Positions 21,618-34,783 of a stretch of DNA of 64,000 nucleotides are shown piece by piece (the stretch's first letter is position 1; each line of letters opens with the position of its first letter). Made by a program: the position numbers and the translations under genes. Origin of the DNA: Tragulus kanchil (Eukaryota; Chordata; Mammalia; Artiodactyla; Tragulidae); contig JAIOJX010000030.1 of the NCBI GenBank assembly GCA_022376925.1, positions 175,703,298-175,767,297 of the forward strand, written 5' to 3'. The notes under the pieces are model-generated. The model made no database searches. It was not told the DNA's origin and saw only the letters and a program-made list of their open reading frames with translations.

Positions 21618-24087
21618 ACACAAAGTTTCCTCTAATTCAGATGATCCTTTCTTCTAGTTGGAATCAATGAACTTTTGCTAAGTACAAGTACTTGAAATCA
21701 TTCAGAAAAAAACTGAAATCATTTCATGGTAGAAACAGAAGGTACTCTCCCATTTCTACAAATCTTCTTCACTAAATATTGCTACATAGTCACAAGCAGC
21801 TTTAAGGCAAATATAAAAGTCCTGACGCTCATCTTTATCAAGAATACGATTCATCCACAGAACACAACTGTTAGTGCACATGAAAGACGCTATCCAGGTC
21901 TTTACAGAACAAAGGGCATGGCAGGAAACTGGTTTAAAAGATAGGGCTGTTCTCCTCATCACTAATGAAGGTCACAGGTCATTGTTATTTACTCTCTCAG
22001 TAGCTGCTTCATGATGTCACTAAAAGGCATAGTCTTTCTACCAGCTTGATCCATGGGAACTCTGTATTTGCCCTGAGAACAGCCACACACAACCAGGAGG
22101 CCACTGGCCAGCATTAAATGTCTTATCTTTGACACAGGATAGAGGGTGGCATTTGCAATGGACCATGGTGACTTCCTTGATAAGCATATGACATAACACA
22201 CAAAAAAATTCTAAACACTTAAGCCACTCGTGTTCATATTTGATACATGATTTACTTTATGGGTCAAATGAGGTTACTAATTTCGATTTTCTTCAATATG
22301 AAGATATTGAGAACATTGTCTATTTTTGCCTCTAATCCAATTCATACCATGATAGGTAAATGCATTACCACCTCCCTTCAATAATCTGACTTAAATTGAC
22401 TTGAGGATTAACTGGATCTACAATATGAAAGGACTAACATGCAGTTTTACAACTCTTCACAGTGTAGCTAAGTCAAGTACCCCGCTTAACAAGTCAATGG
22501 ACTACAAACAGGCTCAACCTTTTGGGTAACTTTTCAGTCCCCTAAGATGACAGTGTGAGCTGAGGCACTGTCAATCCAACCAAAGTCTTGCCGTAACTTC
22601 CACACCAACTATTTCTCATGGGCAAAACAGAGCACTGTGCTGGACTAAGCAGTTTTACAACTAACGGTCTATGTAAATATAAGTGATGCTAACATACTAG
22701 TAACAGAACCAAATTAGCCTTGCTGATTTTGTCCTGTCTTCCTAGTTGCTTAGCAACTGATTCAAAGGGAAAATTAAATTAAGCAATTCAAATGGGATGT
22801 TAAAGTAACCGTCTGAAATTCTGTGCTTCAGCGGCTCTGTATTGCCCTTTGAATGGCACAGCAGGACCAAATTAAAGTTCTGCTGGATCCTAATACTCTG
22901 CGAAGGATAGAAACACACAAATATAGGGAACCCAGTGCAAGAATTGTACCTATTTGGGGGAACCAAGTATACACGTGTGTGTGTGTGTGTATGTATATGT
23001 ACATACACACACAGACTGTGCTTTGATTCTGCCCCAAAGAAATGCCACAAAGATCTTTTATGTGACAAGTGTTGGGTTTTTTTTTTCCATGCCTTCCAAG
23101 AATAAATTTAAGTCAGCTTTCAAAAAATTACTTTGGAATATTCCTAAGCTTTAGCAGATGCCACTCTGTGCTGGCAAAGGAGAAGTCAGCTGAATAGAGG
23201 GGCTGGGGTGTTCAAGGGCACGTGACCTGGAAACAGGCCACAGGTAGTTCTCCATGGTTTGGACAGCATTTTCCAGAACTTGGCTGGAGGGAGAACACTC
23301 AACTGTTTAGCAGATGCGTTAACCGTGACCTGATGACTTGTGGTGCTTGGTTAGGGGAAGACAGGAGCAGTGGGAACCATAGGTGTGCTTAGAGCCCACT
23401 TTAATGGGATCCTCAGAAGGTGAGCCTGCTTAGAACCTTGAACTCTCAAATGTAAGGTCCCTGATGGCAGACTTGCGTCTGTTCTGGAGGAGGGCCACAG
23501 GGAGGCAATGACTGGTCTACACATACAGTGGAAATGATAGCCAAGGACCTGATGCAAAGAAAATCTTGTTTATATTTCCATGGGAGTTTTCTTTTTGGTG
23601 ATGTTGCTTACTAAGAAAGGGAAGGCTGGGAGGGAGTGGATTTAGAGGAGAATAGGAGAAATGAAGAATCTTACTTTGGCCATGCTTAGTTTGAGATGCA
23701 TATGAGACAACCAAGCTGAAATGTTCACAGGGCTGTCTGTCAACTGAAATTACAGGACTGTCAGTAATTCAAAGGGATAGGGGTGCAAGAGGAGGAAGGA
23801 TGGGCTTCCAGAGAGGAGAGGAGAGTTGAGGAAACCAGTACCACAAATGTAAGGCATTGACCTACTCTGGCTAGGAAGATGTAATCAAACCTAGAGACTA
23901 TGATAACTGAGGCTTACAAAGGCTTGAACTTGATTTGAAGTTTTCTGAGAACAGAATAAAGACATTCCCTCTCCTGTTCCACTCCCCCACAACAAAAACT
24001 CCAACACAATGAAAATCAAAAACAAAAAAAACGCAACTTCGTCTTCTGAGAAACTTAACTCTATCTTCCTAAACTGGAATAAACAAA
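21618..24087. other. Single-copy intron, nothing assigned
   Basis: About 2.5 kb with no element or exon I can name, apart from the TG/CA microsatellite at 22969-23014. Several small open frames occur on both strands without coding character. Confidence 0.5.
22969..23014. repeat. TG/TA/CA microsatellite
   Basis: tatacacgtgtgtgtgtgtg then tatgtatatgtacatacaca; alternating purine-pyrimidine over about 45 bases with partial dyad symmetry. Confidence 0.85.
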
Positions 24088-24174
24088 GGTGGAAGGAGGA
24101 AGGAGGCGTGGAATTGATAGATGGAAGGGATCCTCTTCTGATCTCCACTTATATATTCAATACCTTTAATAACC

Positions 24175-24295
24175 TAAAATGGAGAAGGATCTAAAAAAGA
24201 ATACATGTATATGTATGTATCTATCACTTTGCTGTAAGCCTGAAACACAACACTGCAAATTAACCATACTTCAGTATTTTTTAAAAATAAATCTA
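24175..24295 (+). mobile_element. L1 3' end
   Basis: gtatgtatctatcactttgc, tgtaagcctgaaacacaaca and ctgcaaattaaccatacttc are a diverged ruminant L1 terminus. The artefact copy is 25324-25440. Confidence 0.7.
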
Positions 24296-24619
24296 GTATG
24301 TCTTTAGCTCAACAAGTGAACAATAATCATAAAAATCTAACACTAGACACTAATTCAGCCAGAAGATGTGACATAGCTTTAACTTGAGAATGTGCAGGAA
24401 GTGTCAAAAGCCATCGTCATTTATAATAACAGGACGTGAACAGGTGATATTTAAAATAGATTAATCTACAGACATGCAGAGATACACATCATCCAGAAAT
24501 ACAGTGGTAAATATCAAAAGAAAATGTCAACATGTTTTAAGTTGTTGCCTCTGCAAAGTTGGAAGGCGTGAGGTGTCAGACATAGGACTGCTATTTTTAC
24601 TCTGCACTTTATCAATATT

Positions 24620-24800
24620 TGAGTTTTTTTGGTTCGATTTACATAACATAAAATGAACCATTTTCAAGTGAACAATTCTGCAGCATTTAGTACATTCTCA
24701 GTGTTGTGCGACCACCACCTCTCTCTAGTTCCCCATTTTCACCACTCCCAAGAGGAAAAACCTGTATCTACAAAGTTCCTCCTCCAACCCATATATCCAT
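24620..24800 (-). mobile_element. L1 3' UTR fragment, antisense
   Basis: T run then acataacataaaatgaacca, gaacaattctgcagcattta and cagtgttgtgcgaccaccac; the reverse of a common L1 3' UTR. The artefact copy is about 25769-25945. Confidence 0.65.
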
Positions 24801-25965
24801 GAAAATCTTTAACTTTCTGTGAAGAATCTGAGCTCCTATAACCCACCTCACAGATCAAAGAGACAGCAAACTATCATAAAAGAAAGAAAATCCATTCAGC
24901 CAGCATCCATCAACATAATTTTATAAAGGGAGAAATCAAGGATTTACATGAGCTCAAATATGAAAAATTCAAGCACTGATCATCTTTTGTACAACCTAAG
25001 AGGCATCAGAATAAAAATTCAAAAGGAGCAGATGATATGATCAACAAAGAGAAAGAGTAATGTTAATTTCCCACCAAGAGAGTTAAGAGTCCGAAAAAGT
25101 AATAAAAGGGGAAAACTAAAATTGCTGAATTTTAAGGACGCTCCCAAGTCAAACTTCCAAGACAAACAGTTTCACGAAGCTTATCTGCCTTCTGTATCAT
25201 CCTGTCCCTAGTGCACTAGGTCAATACGGGATCAACGGTGGAAGGAGGAAGGAGGCGTGGAATTGATAGATGGAAGGGATCCTCTTCTGATCTCCACTTA
25301 TATATTCAATACCTTTAATAACCTAAAATGGAGAAGGATCTAAAAAAGAATACATGTATATGTATGTATCTATCACTTTGCTGTAAGCCTGAAACACAAC
25401 ACTGCAAATTAACCATACTTCAGTATTTTTTAAAAATAAATCTAGTATGTCTTTAGCTCAACAAGTGAACAATAATCATAAAAATCTAACACTAGACACT
25501 AATTCAGCCAGAAGATGTGACATAGCTTTAACTTGAGAATGTGCAGGAAGTGTCAAAAGCCATCGTCATTTATAATAACAGGACGTGAACAGGTGATATT
25601 TAAAATAGATTAATCTACAGACATGCAGAGATACACATCATCCAGAAATACAGTGGTAAATATCAAAAGAAAATGTCAACATGTTTTAAGTTGTTGCCTC
25701 TGCAAAGTTGGAAGGCGTGAGGTGTCAGACATAGGACTGCTATTTTTACTCTGCACTTTATCAATATTTGAGTTTTTGGTTCGATTTACATAACATAAAA
25801 TGAACCATTTTCAAGTGAACAATTCTGCAGCATTTAGTACATTCTCAGTGTTGTGCGACCACCACCTCTCTCTAGTTCCCCATTTTCACCACTCCCAAGA
25901 GGAAAAACCTGTATCTACAAAGTTCCTCCTCCAACCCATATATCCATGAAAATCTTTAACTTTCT

Positions 25966-28111
25966 GTGAAGAATCTGAGCTCCTATAACCCACCTCACAG
26001 ATCAAAGAGACAGCAAACTATCATAAAAGAAAGAAAATCCATTCAGCCAGCATCCATCAACATAATTTTATAAAGGGAGAAATCAAGGATTTACATGAGC
26101 TCAAATATGAAAAATTCAAGCACTGATCATCTTTTGTACAACCTAAGAGGCATCAGAATAAAAATTCAAAAGGAGCAGATGATATGATCAACAAAGAGAA
26201 AGAGTAATGTTAATTTCCCACCAAGAGAGTTAAGAGTCCGAAAAAGTAATAAAAGGGGAAAACTAAAATTGCTGAATTTTAAGGACGCTCCCAAGTCAAA
26301 CTTCCAAGACAAACAGTTTCACGAGGGTAGAGCTTATCTGCCTTCTGTATCATCCTGTCCCTAGTGCACTAGGTCAATACGGGATCAACGAATATATGAG
26401 TGGATGCTCAAGGTGGAAGAACAGTCTTCAACAGTAGTTCACAAAAGGAAAACCTACTCACACTTCCAACGAAAGTATTCCATAAACAAGTAATTTAGTC
26501 TACTTTACTTTAAGAGGAAAGCAGAACAGCACATTGTTGTGCCTGTTGCATGCGAACCACATTTCCCAAGCCAAGACAGAAGAAGCCCTTTGAAGTCCAG
26601 TGACCTTTTCCAAACGGGACTGCCAAATCAACCTTCCACCTCCTCTCTGCAGAAAACACACTGTTCCTCAGGGACAGAGGACAAGGTAATTTTTCCCATG
26701 CAGATGACCGGATGCTTTTTCAGACTGCAGACACCCACGGTTGCTATCTTGTAAAGTTTATCATCTTTCCTGGTTGCAGAACATATTTTTAAAATGTAAG
26801 GAGAAACTTTTTCTTTTGATCTCTTTAGTCTGGCCATTTTTTTTTTTTTAATTGGTGTATAGACCTTCCCAGGTTGCGCCAGTGGTAAAGAACCCATCTG
26901 CCAATGAAGGAGACATAAGAGACATGGGTTTGATCCCTGGCGGGCTACAGTCAGTCCACAGGGTCGCAAAGAATTGGACATGACTGAAGTGACTTAGCAC
27001 AGCACAACACATTGGAGTATAACTGCTTTACAACAGCTGAATCTTTTGTGAAGAATCTCCTATAACCCACCTCACAGATCAAAGAGACAGCAAACTATCA
27101 TAAAAGAAAGAAAATCCATTCAGCCAGCATCCATCAACATAATTTTATAAAGGGAGAAATCAAGGATTTACATGAGCTCAAATATGAAAAATTCAAGCAC
27201 TGATCATCTTTTGTACAACCTAAGAGGCATCAGAATAAAAATTCAAAAGGAGCAGATGATATGATCAACAAAGAGAAAGAGTAATGTTAATTTCCCACCA
27301 AGAGAGTTAAGAGTCCGAAAAAGTAATAAAAGGGGAAAACTAAAATTGCTGAATTTTAAGGACGCTCCCAAGTCAAACTTCCAAGACAAACAGTTTCACG
27401 AGGGTAGAGCTTATCTGCCTTCTGTATCATCCTGTCCCTAGTGCACTAGGTCAATACGGGATCAACGAATATATGAGTGGATGCTCAAGGTGGAAGAACA
27501 GTCTTCAACAGTAGTTCACAAAAGGAAAACCTACTCACACTTCCAACGAAAGTATTCCATAAACAAGTAATTTAGTCTACTTTACTTTAAGAGGAAAGCA
27601 GAACAGCACATTGTTGTGCCTGTTGCATGCGAACCACATTTCCCAAGCCAAGACAGAAGAAGCCCTTTGAAGTCCAGTGACCTTTTCCAAACGGGACTGC
27701 CAAATCAACCTTCCACCTCCTCTCTGCAGAAAACACACTGTTCCTCAGGGACAGAGGACAAGGTAATTTTTCCCATGCAGATGACCGGATGCTTTTTCAG
27801 ACTGCAGACACCCACGGTTGCTATCTTGTAAAGTTTATCATCTTTCCTGGTTGCAGAACATATTTTTAAAATGTAAGGAGAAACTTTTTCTTTTGATCTC
27901 TTTAGTCTGGCCATTTTTTTTTTTTTAATTGGTGTATAGACCTTCCCAGGTTGCGCCAGTGGTAAAGAACCCATCTGCCAATGAAGGAGACATAAGAGAC
28001 ATGGGTTTGATCCCTGGCGGGCTACAGTCAGTCCACAGGGTCGCAAAGAATTGGACATGACTGAAGTGACTTAGCACAGCACAACACATTGGAGTATAAC
28101 TGCTTTACAAC
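25966..28111. repeat. Tandem duplication 8 (about 1.07 kb)
   Basis: Copies are 25966-27034 and 27048-28111, offset 1077-1082, with 13 bases of filler (27035-27047). Copy 1 starts inside copy 2 of duplication 7, so 25966-26389 exists three times, the other instances being within 24820-25236 and 27048-27470. A 5-base deletion (gagct) lies at the start of copy 2. Confidence 0.95.
26863..27003 (+). mobile_element. Bov-tA SINE with internal deletion
   Basis: Head ccttcccaggttgcgccagt runs to gggtttgatccctgg and then directly to cgggctacagtcagtccaca, ending gactgaagtgacttagcaca. The middle is missing. It sits in an antisense L1 end. Copies recur at about 27940-28080 and, end only, at 29100-29170. 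Confidence 0.8.
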
Positions 28112-28215
28112 GTTGGGTTAGTTTCTGCTGCACAAGGAAGTGAATCGGCCATATGTAAACATATATCCCCTCCCTCAGGGGACCTCCCTTCTCCCCACCA
28201 TCCCACTCGCCTAGG
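28081..28215 (-). mobile_element. L1 3' end, antisense, split by the Bov-tA
   Basis: ttggagtataactgctttac, cgttgggttagtttctgctg and caaggaagtgaatcggccat are the reverse of the ruminant L1 terminus. Its T-rich start lies at 27917-27935 before the SINE. The artefact copy is 29173-29307. Confidence 0.75.
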
Positions 28216-28712
28216 TCATCACTGAGCTTGGCCAATTAAATTCTGATCTATCTTTCTGCAAGGATTAATGAATATAGATCAACTTTATCTCAGAGAAGAG
28301 AAGGAAAAAATAAGTAGGGAAGGGAAGTTCTCTTCCCACTGGAGAAGACAAAAGGGACCAACAGTCCCTTCCAGAGGCAGCCTGAACACAGGAAGCCATC
28401 TTCCCTTAGACAGCTGGGGCCTCCATCTTGCACTCTGCACCCGGACAGATGGATACAGAGCCCCAATGCCAGTTAAAGACTGCTTGTGGGAGCAGGGCCG
28501 GATGTCCGAGAAAGTGTTAAGGGCCTGCTTCCCTCAGCATGTGAGTCTGGTTCCCTGTCACCAATAAGGCTGTGAGTGATTGGTATTTTCTCAACAGCTC
28601 CCTCTTTGGCTTAGGTTAGTTGGTTTCTGTTGTTTGCAACCAAAATTGTAAGCTGACCCACCGAGTGAGAAAACATATTGCATTCTGCTGGTAATGGAAA
28701 TAAACAAATACC

Positions 28713-28748
28713 AAAAAAAAAAAAAAAAAGAAGAAGAAGAAGAAAAAC
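28713..28748. repeat. A-rich run with (AAG)n
   Basis: About 17 A then five aag-type units. The artefact copy is 29805-29840. Confidence 0.8.
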
Positions 28749-30042
28749 AGACAAGGAATCTGAAAATCCTGGTTTTAGTCCTGGTTCCACCACACACTAG
28801 TTGAACAGCCATGGCCTGGTTACTAAAGTTCTCCGTGTCCACAGGAAGTCCTCTAGAAAACAGATCATCCACAAAAGACCACAGAGCCCTAAGACCTGTT
28901 CATGTCTGTGGAAGTAACACACTATGTCAGATGAATTATGGAAAGCCCCAATGTGGTAGTGCTGAGGTGTGCATTGGTCTGCAATCTTGGTTTAAACCTC
29001 AGCTCTACAGGATGTTAGCTGCATGATCCTGGGACAAATTCGCTCATGTCTTGCCTATATAAAAGGGCAATACCCACAATGGGTAACTCACAATGGGTTT
29101 TATCCCTGGCGGGCTACAGTCAGTCCACAGGGTCGCAAAGAATTGGACATGACTGAAGTGACTTAGCACAGCACAACACATTGGAGTATAACTGCTTTAC
29201 AACGTTGGGTTAGTTTCTGCTGCACAAGGAAGTGAATCGGCCATATGTAAACATATGTCCCCTGCCTCAGGGGACCTCCCTTCCCCCCACCATCCCACGC
29301 GCCTAGGTCATCACTGAGCTTGGCCAATTAAATTCTGATCTATCTTTCTGCAAGGATTAATGAATATAGATCAACTTTATCTCAGAGAAGAGAAGGAAAA
29401 AATAAGTAGGGAAGGGAAGTTCTCTTCCCACTGGAGAAGACAAAAGGGACCAACAGTCCCTTCCAGAGGCAGCCTGAACACAGGAAGCCATCTTCCCTTA
29501 GACAGCTGGGGCCTCCATCTTGCACTCTGCACCCGGACAGATGGATACAGAGCCCCAATGCCAGTTAAAGACTGCTTGTGGGAGCAGGGCCGGATGTCCG
29601 AGAAAGTGTTAAGGGCCTGCTTCCCTCAGCATGTGAGTCTGGTTCCCTGTCACCAATAAGGCTGTGAGTGATTGGTATTTTCTCAACAGCTCCCTCTTTG
29701 GCTTAGGTTAGTTGGTTTCTGTTGTTTGCAACCAAAATTGTAAGCTGACCCACCGAGTGAGAAAACATATTGCATTCTGCTGGTAATGGAAATAAACAAA
29801 TACCAAAAAAAAAAAAAAAAAGAAGAAGAAGAAGAAAAACAGACAAGGAATCTGAAAATCCTGGTTTTAGTCCTGGTTCCACCACACACTAGTTGAACAG
29901 CCATGGCCTGGTTACTAAAGTTCTCCGTGTCCACAGGAAGTCCTCTAGAAAACAGATCATCCACAAAAGACCACAGAGCCCTAAGACCTGTTCATGTCTG
30001 TGGAAGTAACACACTATGTCAGATGAATTATGGAAAGCCCCA

Positions 30043-30262
30043 ATGTGGTAGTGCTGAGGTGTGCATTGGTCTGCAATCTTGGTTTAAACCTCAGCTCTAC
30101 AGGATGTTAGCTGCATGATCCTGGGACAAATTCGCTCATGTCTTGCCTATATAAAAGGGCAATACCCACAATGGGTAACTCACAAGCTAACCTAAAAGGT
30201 TAAAATTACTTCACTTCAAACACTTAGCACAGGTTCTGGCACAGAGTAAACAAACAATGGCC
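30043..30262 (+). mobile_element. MIR SINE, nearly full length
   Basis: gtgctgaggtgtgcattggt, gttagctgcatgatcctggg and cttagcacaggttctggcac follow MIR from head to 3' end. In duplication 9 copy 1 the same MIR (from 28951) is cut off at 29092. Confidence 0.7.
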
Positions 30263-30264
30263 GC

Positions 30265-30705
30265 TAAGACAGAATGGATAAATGCATCATGTCTTCATGA
30301 AACAATGCAATGCTAGATGGTTACACTCTCAAGGAAGTAAGTTATTGTTACACATAACAACATGGATGCATTTCAAAAACACTGGCTGAAGTGCAAGAAA
30401 CGAAGGCAAAAATAATCCATTTATACTGAACGAATCCATTCACATGACGTTCAAGAACAGGCAAAACTTACCCAGAGCTAGAGAGTCAGAATAGCAGTTA
30501 AATCCCCCTGAGTGGGGGGATTTCCGGGAAGGGGGACTTTCTGGGGGTGCTGGAAATGGTCTTCCATCTCAGTCTGCATGGGGATCATGGGAGTACAAAT
30601 GGATTTAAAAATTGAGCAGGGCTCAGATTTAAGGTTGGTGCATCTTTCTGTGTGTGTGTGTGTGTATGTGATAACTGTAAAGAAAGAAAAAAATGAAATA
30701 GTAGT
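30265..30705 (+). mobile_element. Old L1 3' UTR fragment
   Basis: aacatggatgcatttcaaaa, ctggctgaagtgcaagaaac and acatgacgttcaagaacagg resemble L1M 3' regions, ending near a (TG)n at 30650-30671. Confidence 0.55.
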
Positions 30706-31099
30706 TGTTTTCAAAAAAAGGAGAATAGTAATGCTGATAATACAAAACCGAAGTTATCCTTCATGTAAAAGGGTCACAATGCTGTCTGACTTCCCTGACT
30801 GGGAAAACGTGCTTTGTTTTGCCAGGATTTGGGTTGGGTGTTTGCTGGTTCATAAGGGAGAGGAGGAAGGGCGTAAGAGGGATGACATCATTGGCTCCCC
30901 AAAGGGCCTCCGTTATTTGTTCATTGCAGGACACTCTGGGCAATGAGGGCAATGACCACTCCCTGGCTCCAAGCCTGATGCCCGGAGGGACTCTGACCAA
31001 GGAAGGTTTTTCCCCAGATTTCCTGTTCTATCCAAATGGTTTTAAACCATTAATAGGCAGCAGTCTGAAAATGAAATCGGTAAGGAAATGCCATGATGA

Positions 31100-31265
31100 C
31101 TGATATGTGCTTCAAAATAACTGGGGAGAGAGGTGGGAAGAAAGAGAAGATGCAAGATGGACCATGAACAGTTAACAGTAAAGGGTACATGGAGGCTCAT
31201 CATATCGCTATACTCTCAATTTGTATATGTGCTTTACATTTTTTATAATAAAATAAATCTTGGTA
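31100..31265 (+). mobile_element. Old L1 3' terminus
   Basis: gtgcttcaaaataactgggg, gggtacatggaggctcatca and ttttttataataaaataaat fit the end of an L1M element. Confidence 0.55.
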
Positions 31266-31358
31266 TATTTGAAATTATCAGTGAAATTTAGTTCCAAGTG
31301 TGACATTTTTACAAAAGTCCATCAAATATTCACCAAGTTAAAAACAACACTACTTTTA

Positions 31359-31470
31359 AGAAGAGAGAAGTAAGGAAGGGGGAAAAAGAAGAAAGGCAAC
31401 AATGGAGGGAGGGGAGAGAAAAATAAAGAAAAAGAAAGGAATGAAGAAAGCAAGGGGGAAGGAGAAAAGC
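31359..31470 (+). repeat. Polypurine tract
   Basis: About 110 bases almost entirely A and G (agaagagagaagtaaggaag, gggggaaaaagaagaaagg, and so on) with few interruptions; single-copy. Confidence 0.8.
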
Positions 31471-31909
31471 CTGTTAAATACATAATCTAATGCAATTTCC
31501 CAATCCACCTGAAAACCAATATATTTCAGAAAGGAGTAAACAACTGGATAGACTTGTCAAAAAGTTAAAAATGTACAAAAAAATCAGAGAGGATGCCCAG
31601 CTCTATGTTAGGTATACGAGGAGTAAACAGAATTGTGGACTTGGGGTTAAAAACCTTACTGTGTAGAACTCTACATGTGCAGTCTCTCTCAAGGAAAATG
31701 CAATCCCACAGTGCACAACCCTGGCTATTTCAAAAGTTCCAGCAACATGCAAACCTCTGAGGATATGTTACATCCACAAAAGGGCATTCAGGAGGTCTTG
31801 AACATCTGGTCTAAAAAAGATTTACATAAGCTACTGGGTTGGAAATCCTAAGATCCTCCTGGAAAAATACTTTTGCCATCAGAAACTCCAATAACACAAA
31901 GATAACATA

Positions 31910-34136
31910 TGCCATTTCTCCGTTTTCCACTTCATTCAAGAAACATTTCTTAATCCCCCTGTGCTAGAAACACCGGGTCTGTAGACCGTGGTCCCTGAGG
32001 GTCCTTAGGAAGACAGAGGAACAACAGGTAACTGCAGGGTGTTTGGAGCAGAAGACCATCTAACTCAACTCAGGGAGACATGTTAGAGATGGTGCCAGGC
32101 TTTCTCATCTGAGTTTAGCAGCATCTACTCCTCAAGCTAGAGGGAAGGGCAGAAAGAGGGATGGATGATGTGGAAAGAGAGAGAAGCTGGAGCAATCTGT
32201 TGCCTTATGTGTAGCACATCACCCTCAGAATTAACTTGCTTTTCTGTGAAGCAGGTCAGACCTCCTGATACGGTCCACGGTCTAGAAGAGAAAGGCTAAT
32301 ACGGCCAACCTGCTGGCCCTCCTCCTGCCCCTACCTGGGGAAGAAGGCATCACCTTCTGATCTCATGAGTGCCCTCCCCTCTCACGTTCTCCATGTGGTA
32401 TTCAAGGCAACCTCAGCTGACTAAGCAAAGGTGTCACTGCTCATTTCTCCATGGAGGGGCAAGAAGGCAACTGAACACCACCAACCAAAGGAAGACCCAG
32501 TCCCATTCATCTGTTTTTCTTCTCCTGGTCTCCACTGTAGACCTAGTGACCCAACTCTGGGACTCTCTGTGCTTCCAACCCAGGATTCCCCAACTAGCCC
32601 TATACATGAAAGAGGTGGACCACCCCTATTAAAAAAAAATTTTTTTTTCCCACATACTGAAGTATACCCACAATGAAGAGATTGCTTCCAAAGGGATCCT
32701 TTCAACTGACCCTAATTCAGTGAAAAGGAACCAAATAAATAAATCAAGAATCACTCAAAGATGCCATATATTTAATCTAAATACAGAAGAAACTTTCTTC
32801 ATTTATTTCATGATTTATGTTTTCTTCACTTACATTTTATTTTTAACCCTAGCTAACGCAGTCTATACTCTCAAACAGCCTTTTCAAGTCAAAATATCTC
32901 AAGAAAAATGACTGCTGAGCCTTTTCTCTCTTCCAGAATACCTTCCTGAAAGACACAGCACATTTCCACCCAAAACAGAGCTTATTAGAATAGTGATTTT
33001 CCAGGAAATCACCTCAAGAATGATGCCATTTCTCCGTTTTCCACTTCATTCAAGAAACATTTCTTAATCCCCCTGTGCTAGAAACACCGGGTCTGTAGAC
33101 CGTGGTCCCTGAGGGTCCTTAGGAAGACAGAGGAACAACAGGTAACTGCAGGGTGTTTGGAGCAGAAGACCATCTAACTCAACTCAGGGAGACATGTTAG
33201 AGATGGTGCCAGGCTTTCTCATCTGAGTTTAGCAGCATCTACTCCTCAAGCTAGAGGGAAGGGCAGAAAGAGGGATGGATGATGTGGAAAGAGAGAGAAG
33301 CTGGAGCAATCTGTTGCCTTATGTGTAGCACATCACCCTCAGAATTAACTTGCTTTTCTGTGAAGCAGGTCAGACCTCCTGATACGGTCCACGGTCTAGA
33401 AGAGAAAGGCTAATACGGCCAACCTGCTGGCCCTCCTCCTGCCCCTACCTGGGGAAGAAGGCATCACCTTCTGATCTCATGAGTGCCCTCCCCTCTCACG
33501 TTCTCCATGTGGTATTCAAGGCAACCTCAGCTGACTAAGCAAAGGTGTCACTGCTCATTTCTCCATGGAGGGGCAAGAAGGCAACTGAACACCACCAACC
33601 AAAGGAAGACCCAGTCCCATTCATCTGTTTTTCTTCTCCTGGTCTCCACTGTAGACCTAGTGACCCAACTCTGGGACTCTCTGTGCTTCCAACCCAGGAT
33701 TCCCCAACTAGCCCTATACATGAAAGAGGTGGACCACCCCTATTAAAAAAATTTTTTTTTCCCACATACTGAAGTATACCCACAATGAAGAGATTGCTTC
33801 CAAAGGGATCCTTTCAACTGACCCTAATTCAGTGAAAAGGAACCAAATAAATAAATCAAGAATCACTCAAAGATGCCATATATTTAATCTAAATACAGAA
33901 GAAACTTTCTTCATTTATTTCATGATTTATGTTTTCTTCACTTACATTTTATTTTTAACCCTAGCTAACGCAGTCTATACTCTCAAACAGCCTTTTCAAG
34001 TCAAAATATCTCAAGAAAAATGACTGCTGAGCCTTTTCTCTCTTCCAGAATACCTTCCTGAAAGACACAGCACATTTCCACCCAAAACAGAGCTTATTAG
34101 AATAGTGATTTTCCAGGAAATCACCTCAAGAATGAT
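31910..34136. repeat. Tandem duplication 10 (about 1.11 kb)
   Basis: Copies are 31910-33023 and 33024-34136, offset 1114 falling to 1112 because an A-run/T-run near 32630 is two bases shorter in copy 2. The junction is aagaatga joined to tgccattt. No repeat element is recognised inside. Confidence 0.95.
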
Positions 34137-34353
34137 CCCTCCCCTCAAAATGATCATTCCAGGGTTTCTCACCGCCAGTCCTGACACTCTGGGCATCTTC
34201 TTTAATTCTCTGCTAGGAGAGGTCTGGCAGCATCTGTCCTTTCTACATTTCAGCTATCTGTAGACCATCTCCCAGGTCCTACATTGAAGAATGCCCCCCA
34301 CTGAGAACCACAAGATTAAATCCTCCTTCCTCCTCTTCTTAAGAATCAGTGTG

Positions 34354-34680
34354 GGCTTCCCTGGTGGTCCAGTGGGTAAGGACACCACCTGGCAGTGCAG
34401 GGGGCGCCGGTTCGATTCCTGGCCTGGGAAGATCCCACATGCCGCGGAGCGGCTGGACCGATGTGTCCAATCACTGAGCCGGAGCTCTGGAGTGCATGCG
34501 CCCAGAGCCAGGGCTCTGCGACAACAGAGGCCACCACGATGGGGAGCCCACATGGGCCAAAGAACAAAGATGGATGAAAATAGACAAATGAAAGACCAAT
34601 AGAAGTAGCCCGCCTGCCCCCCTCCCACCCTACCCCGCCAAATAAATAAATAAATAAATCTTTAAAAAAAAAAAAAAAAA
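34354..34680 (+). mobile_element. CHR-type SINE, C-rich-tail subgroup, same-site pair
   Basis: Complete copy with gtgtccaatcactgagccgg and gaccaatagaagtagcccgc, a C-rich extension, (aaat)n and poly(A). Flanked by aagaatcagtgtg at 34341-34353 and 34681-34693. Confidence 0.87.
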
Positions 34681-34694
34681 AAGAATCAGTGTGC

Positions 34695-34783
34695 TGCAAC
34701 TTCCCTGGTAATCCAGTGGCTAAGACTCTGTAACTAAGAACCAGTGCAGCAAGATAAACAAATATTAAAAAAAAAAAAAAAAA
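34695..34783 (+). mobile_element. CHR-type SINE with large internal deletion, same site
   Basis: acttccctggtaatccagtg and gctaagactctgtaac run straight to aagataaacaaatatt and poly(A). Followed by agaatcaatgtgct (34783-34796), a third copy of the target word. Confidence 0.75.

Larger units (their letters stand above)
24088..26389. repeat. Tandem duplication 7 (about 1.15 kb)
   Basis: Copies are 24088-25236 and 25237-26389. The offset rises from 1149 to 1153 through small indels: gagtttttttgg against gagtttttgg, and a short insertion (ggtaga-type) near 26325 in copy 2. The junction joins atcaac directly to ggtggaagg. Confidence 0.95.
28001..30184. repeat. Tandem duplication 9 (about 1.09 kb)
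   Basis: Copies are 28001-29092 and 29093-30184, offset 1092, joined at atgggttt. 28001-28111 is shared with duplication 8 and occurs three times. About four substitutions lie in the early part (around 28165-28205 against 29257-29297). A MIR is truncated at 29092 and complete in copy 2. Confidence 0.95.

Noticed and set aside
30512..30946. 144-codon plus-strand frame
   Set aside because: Begins in old L1 3' UTR and passes through a (TG)n repeat; no protein similarity recognised.
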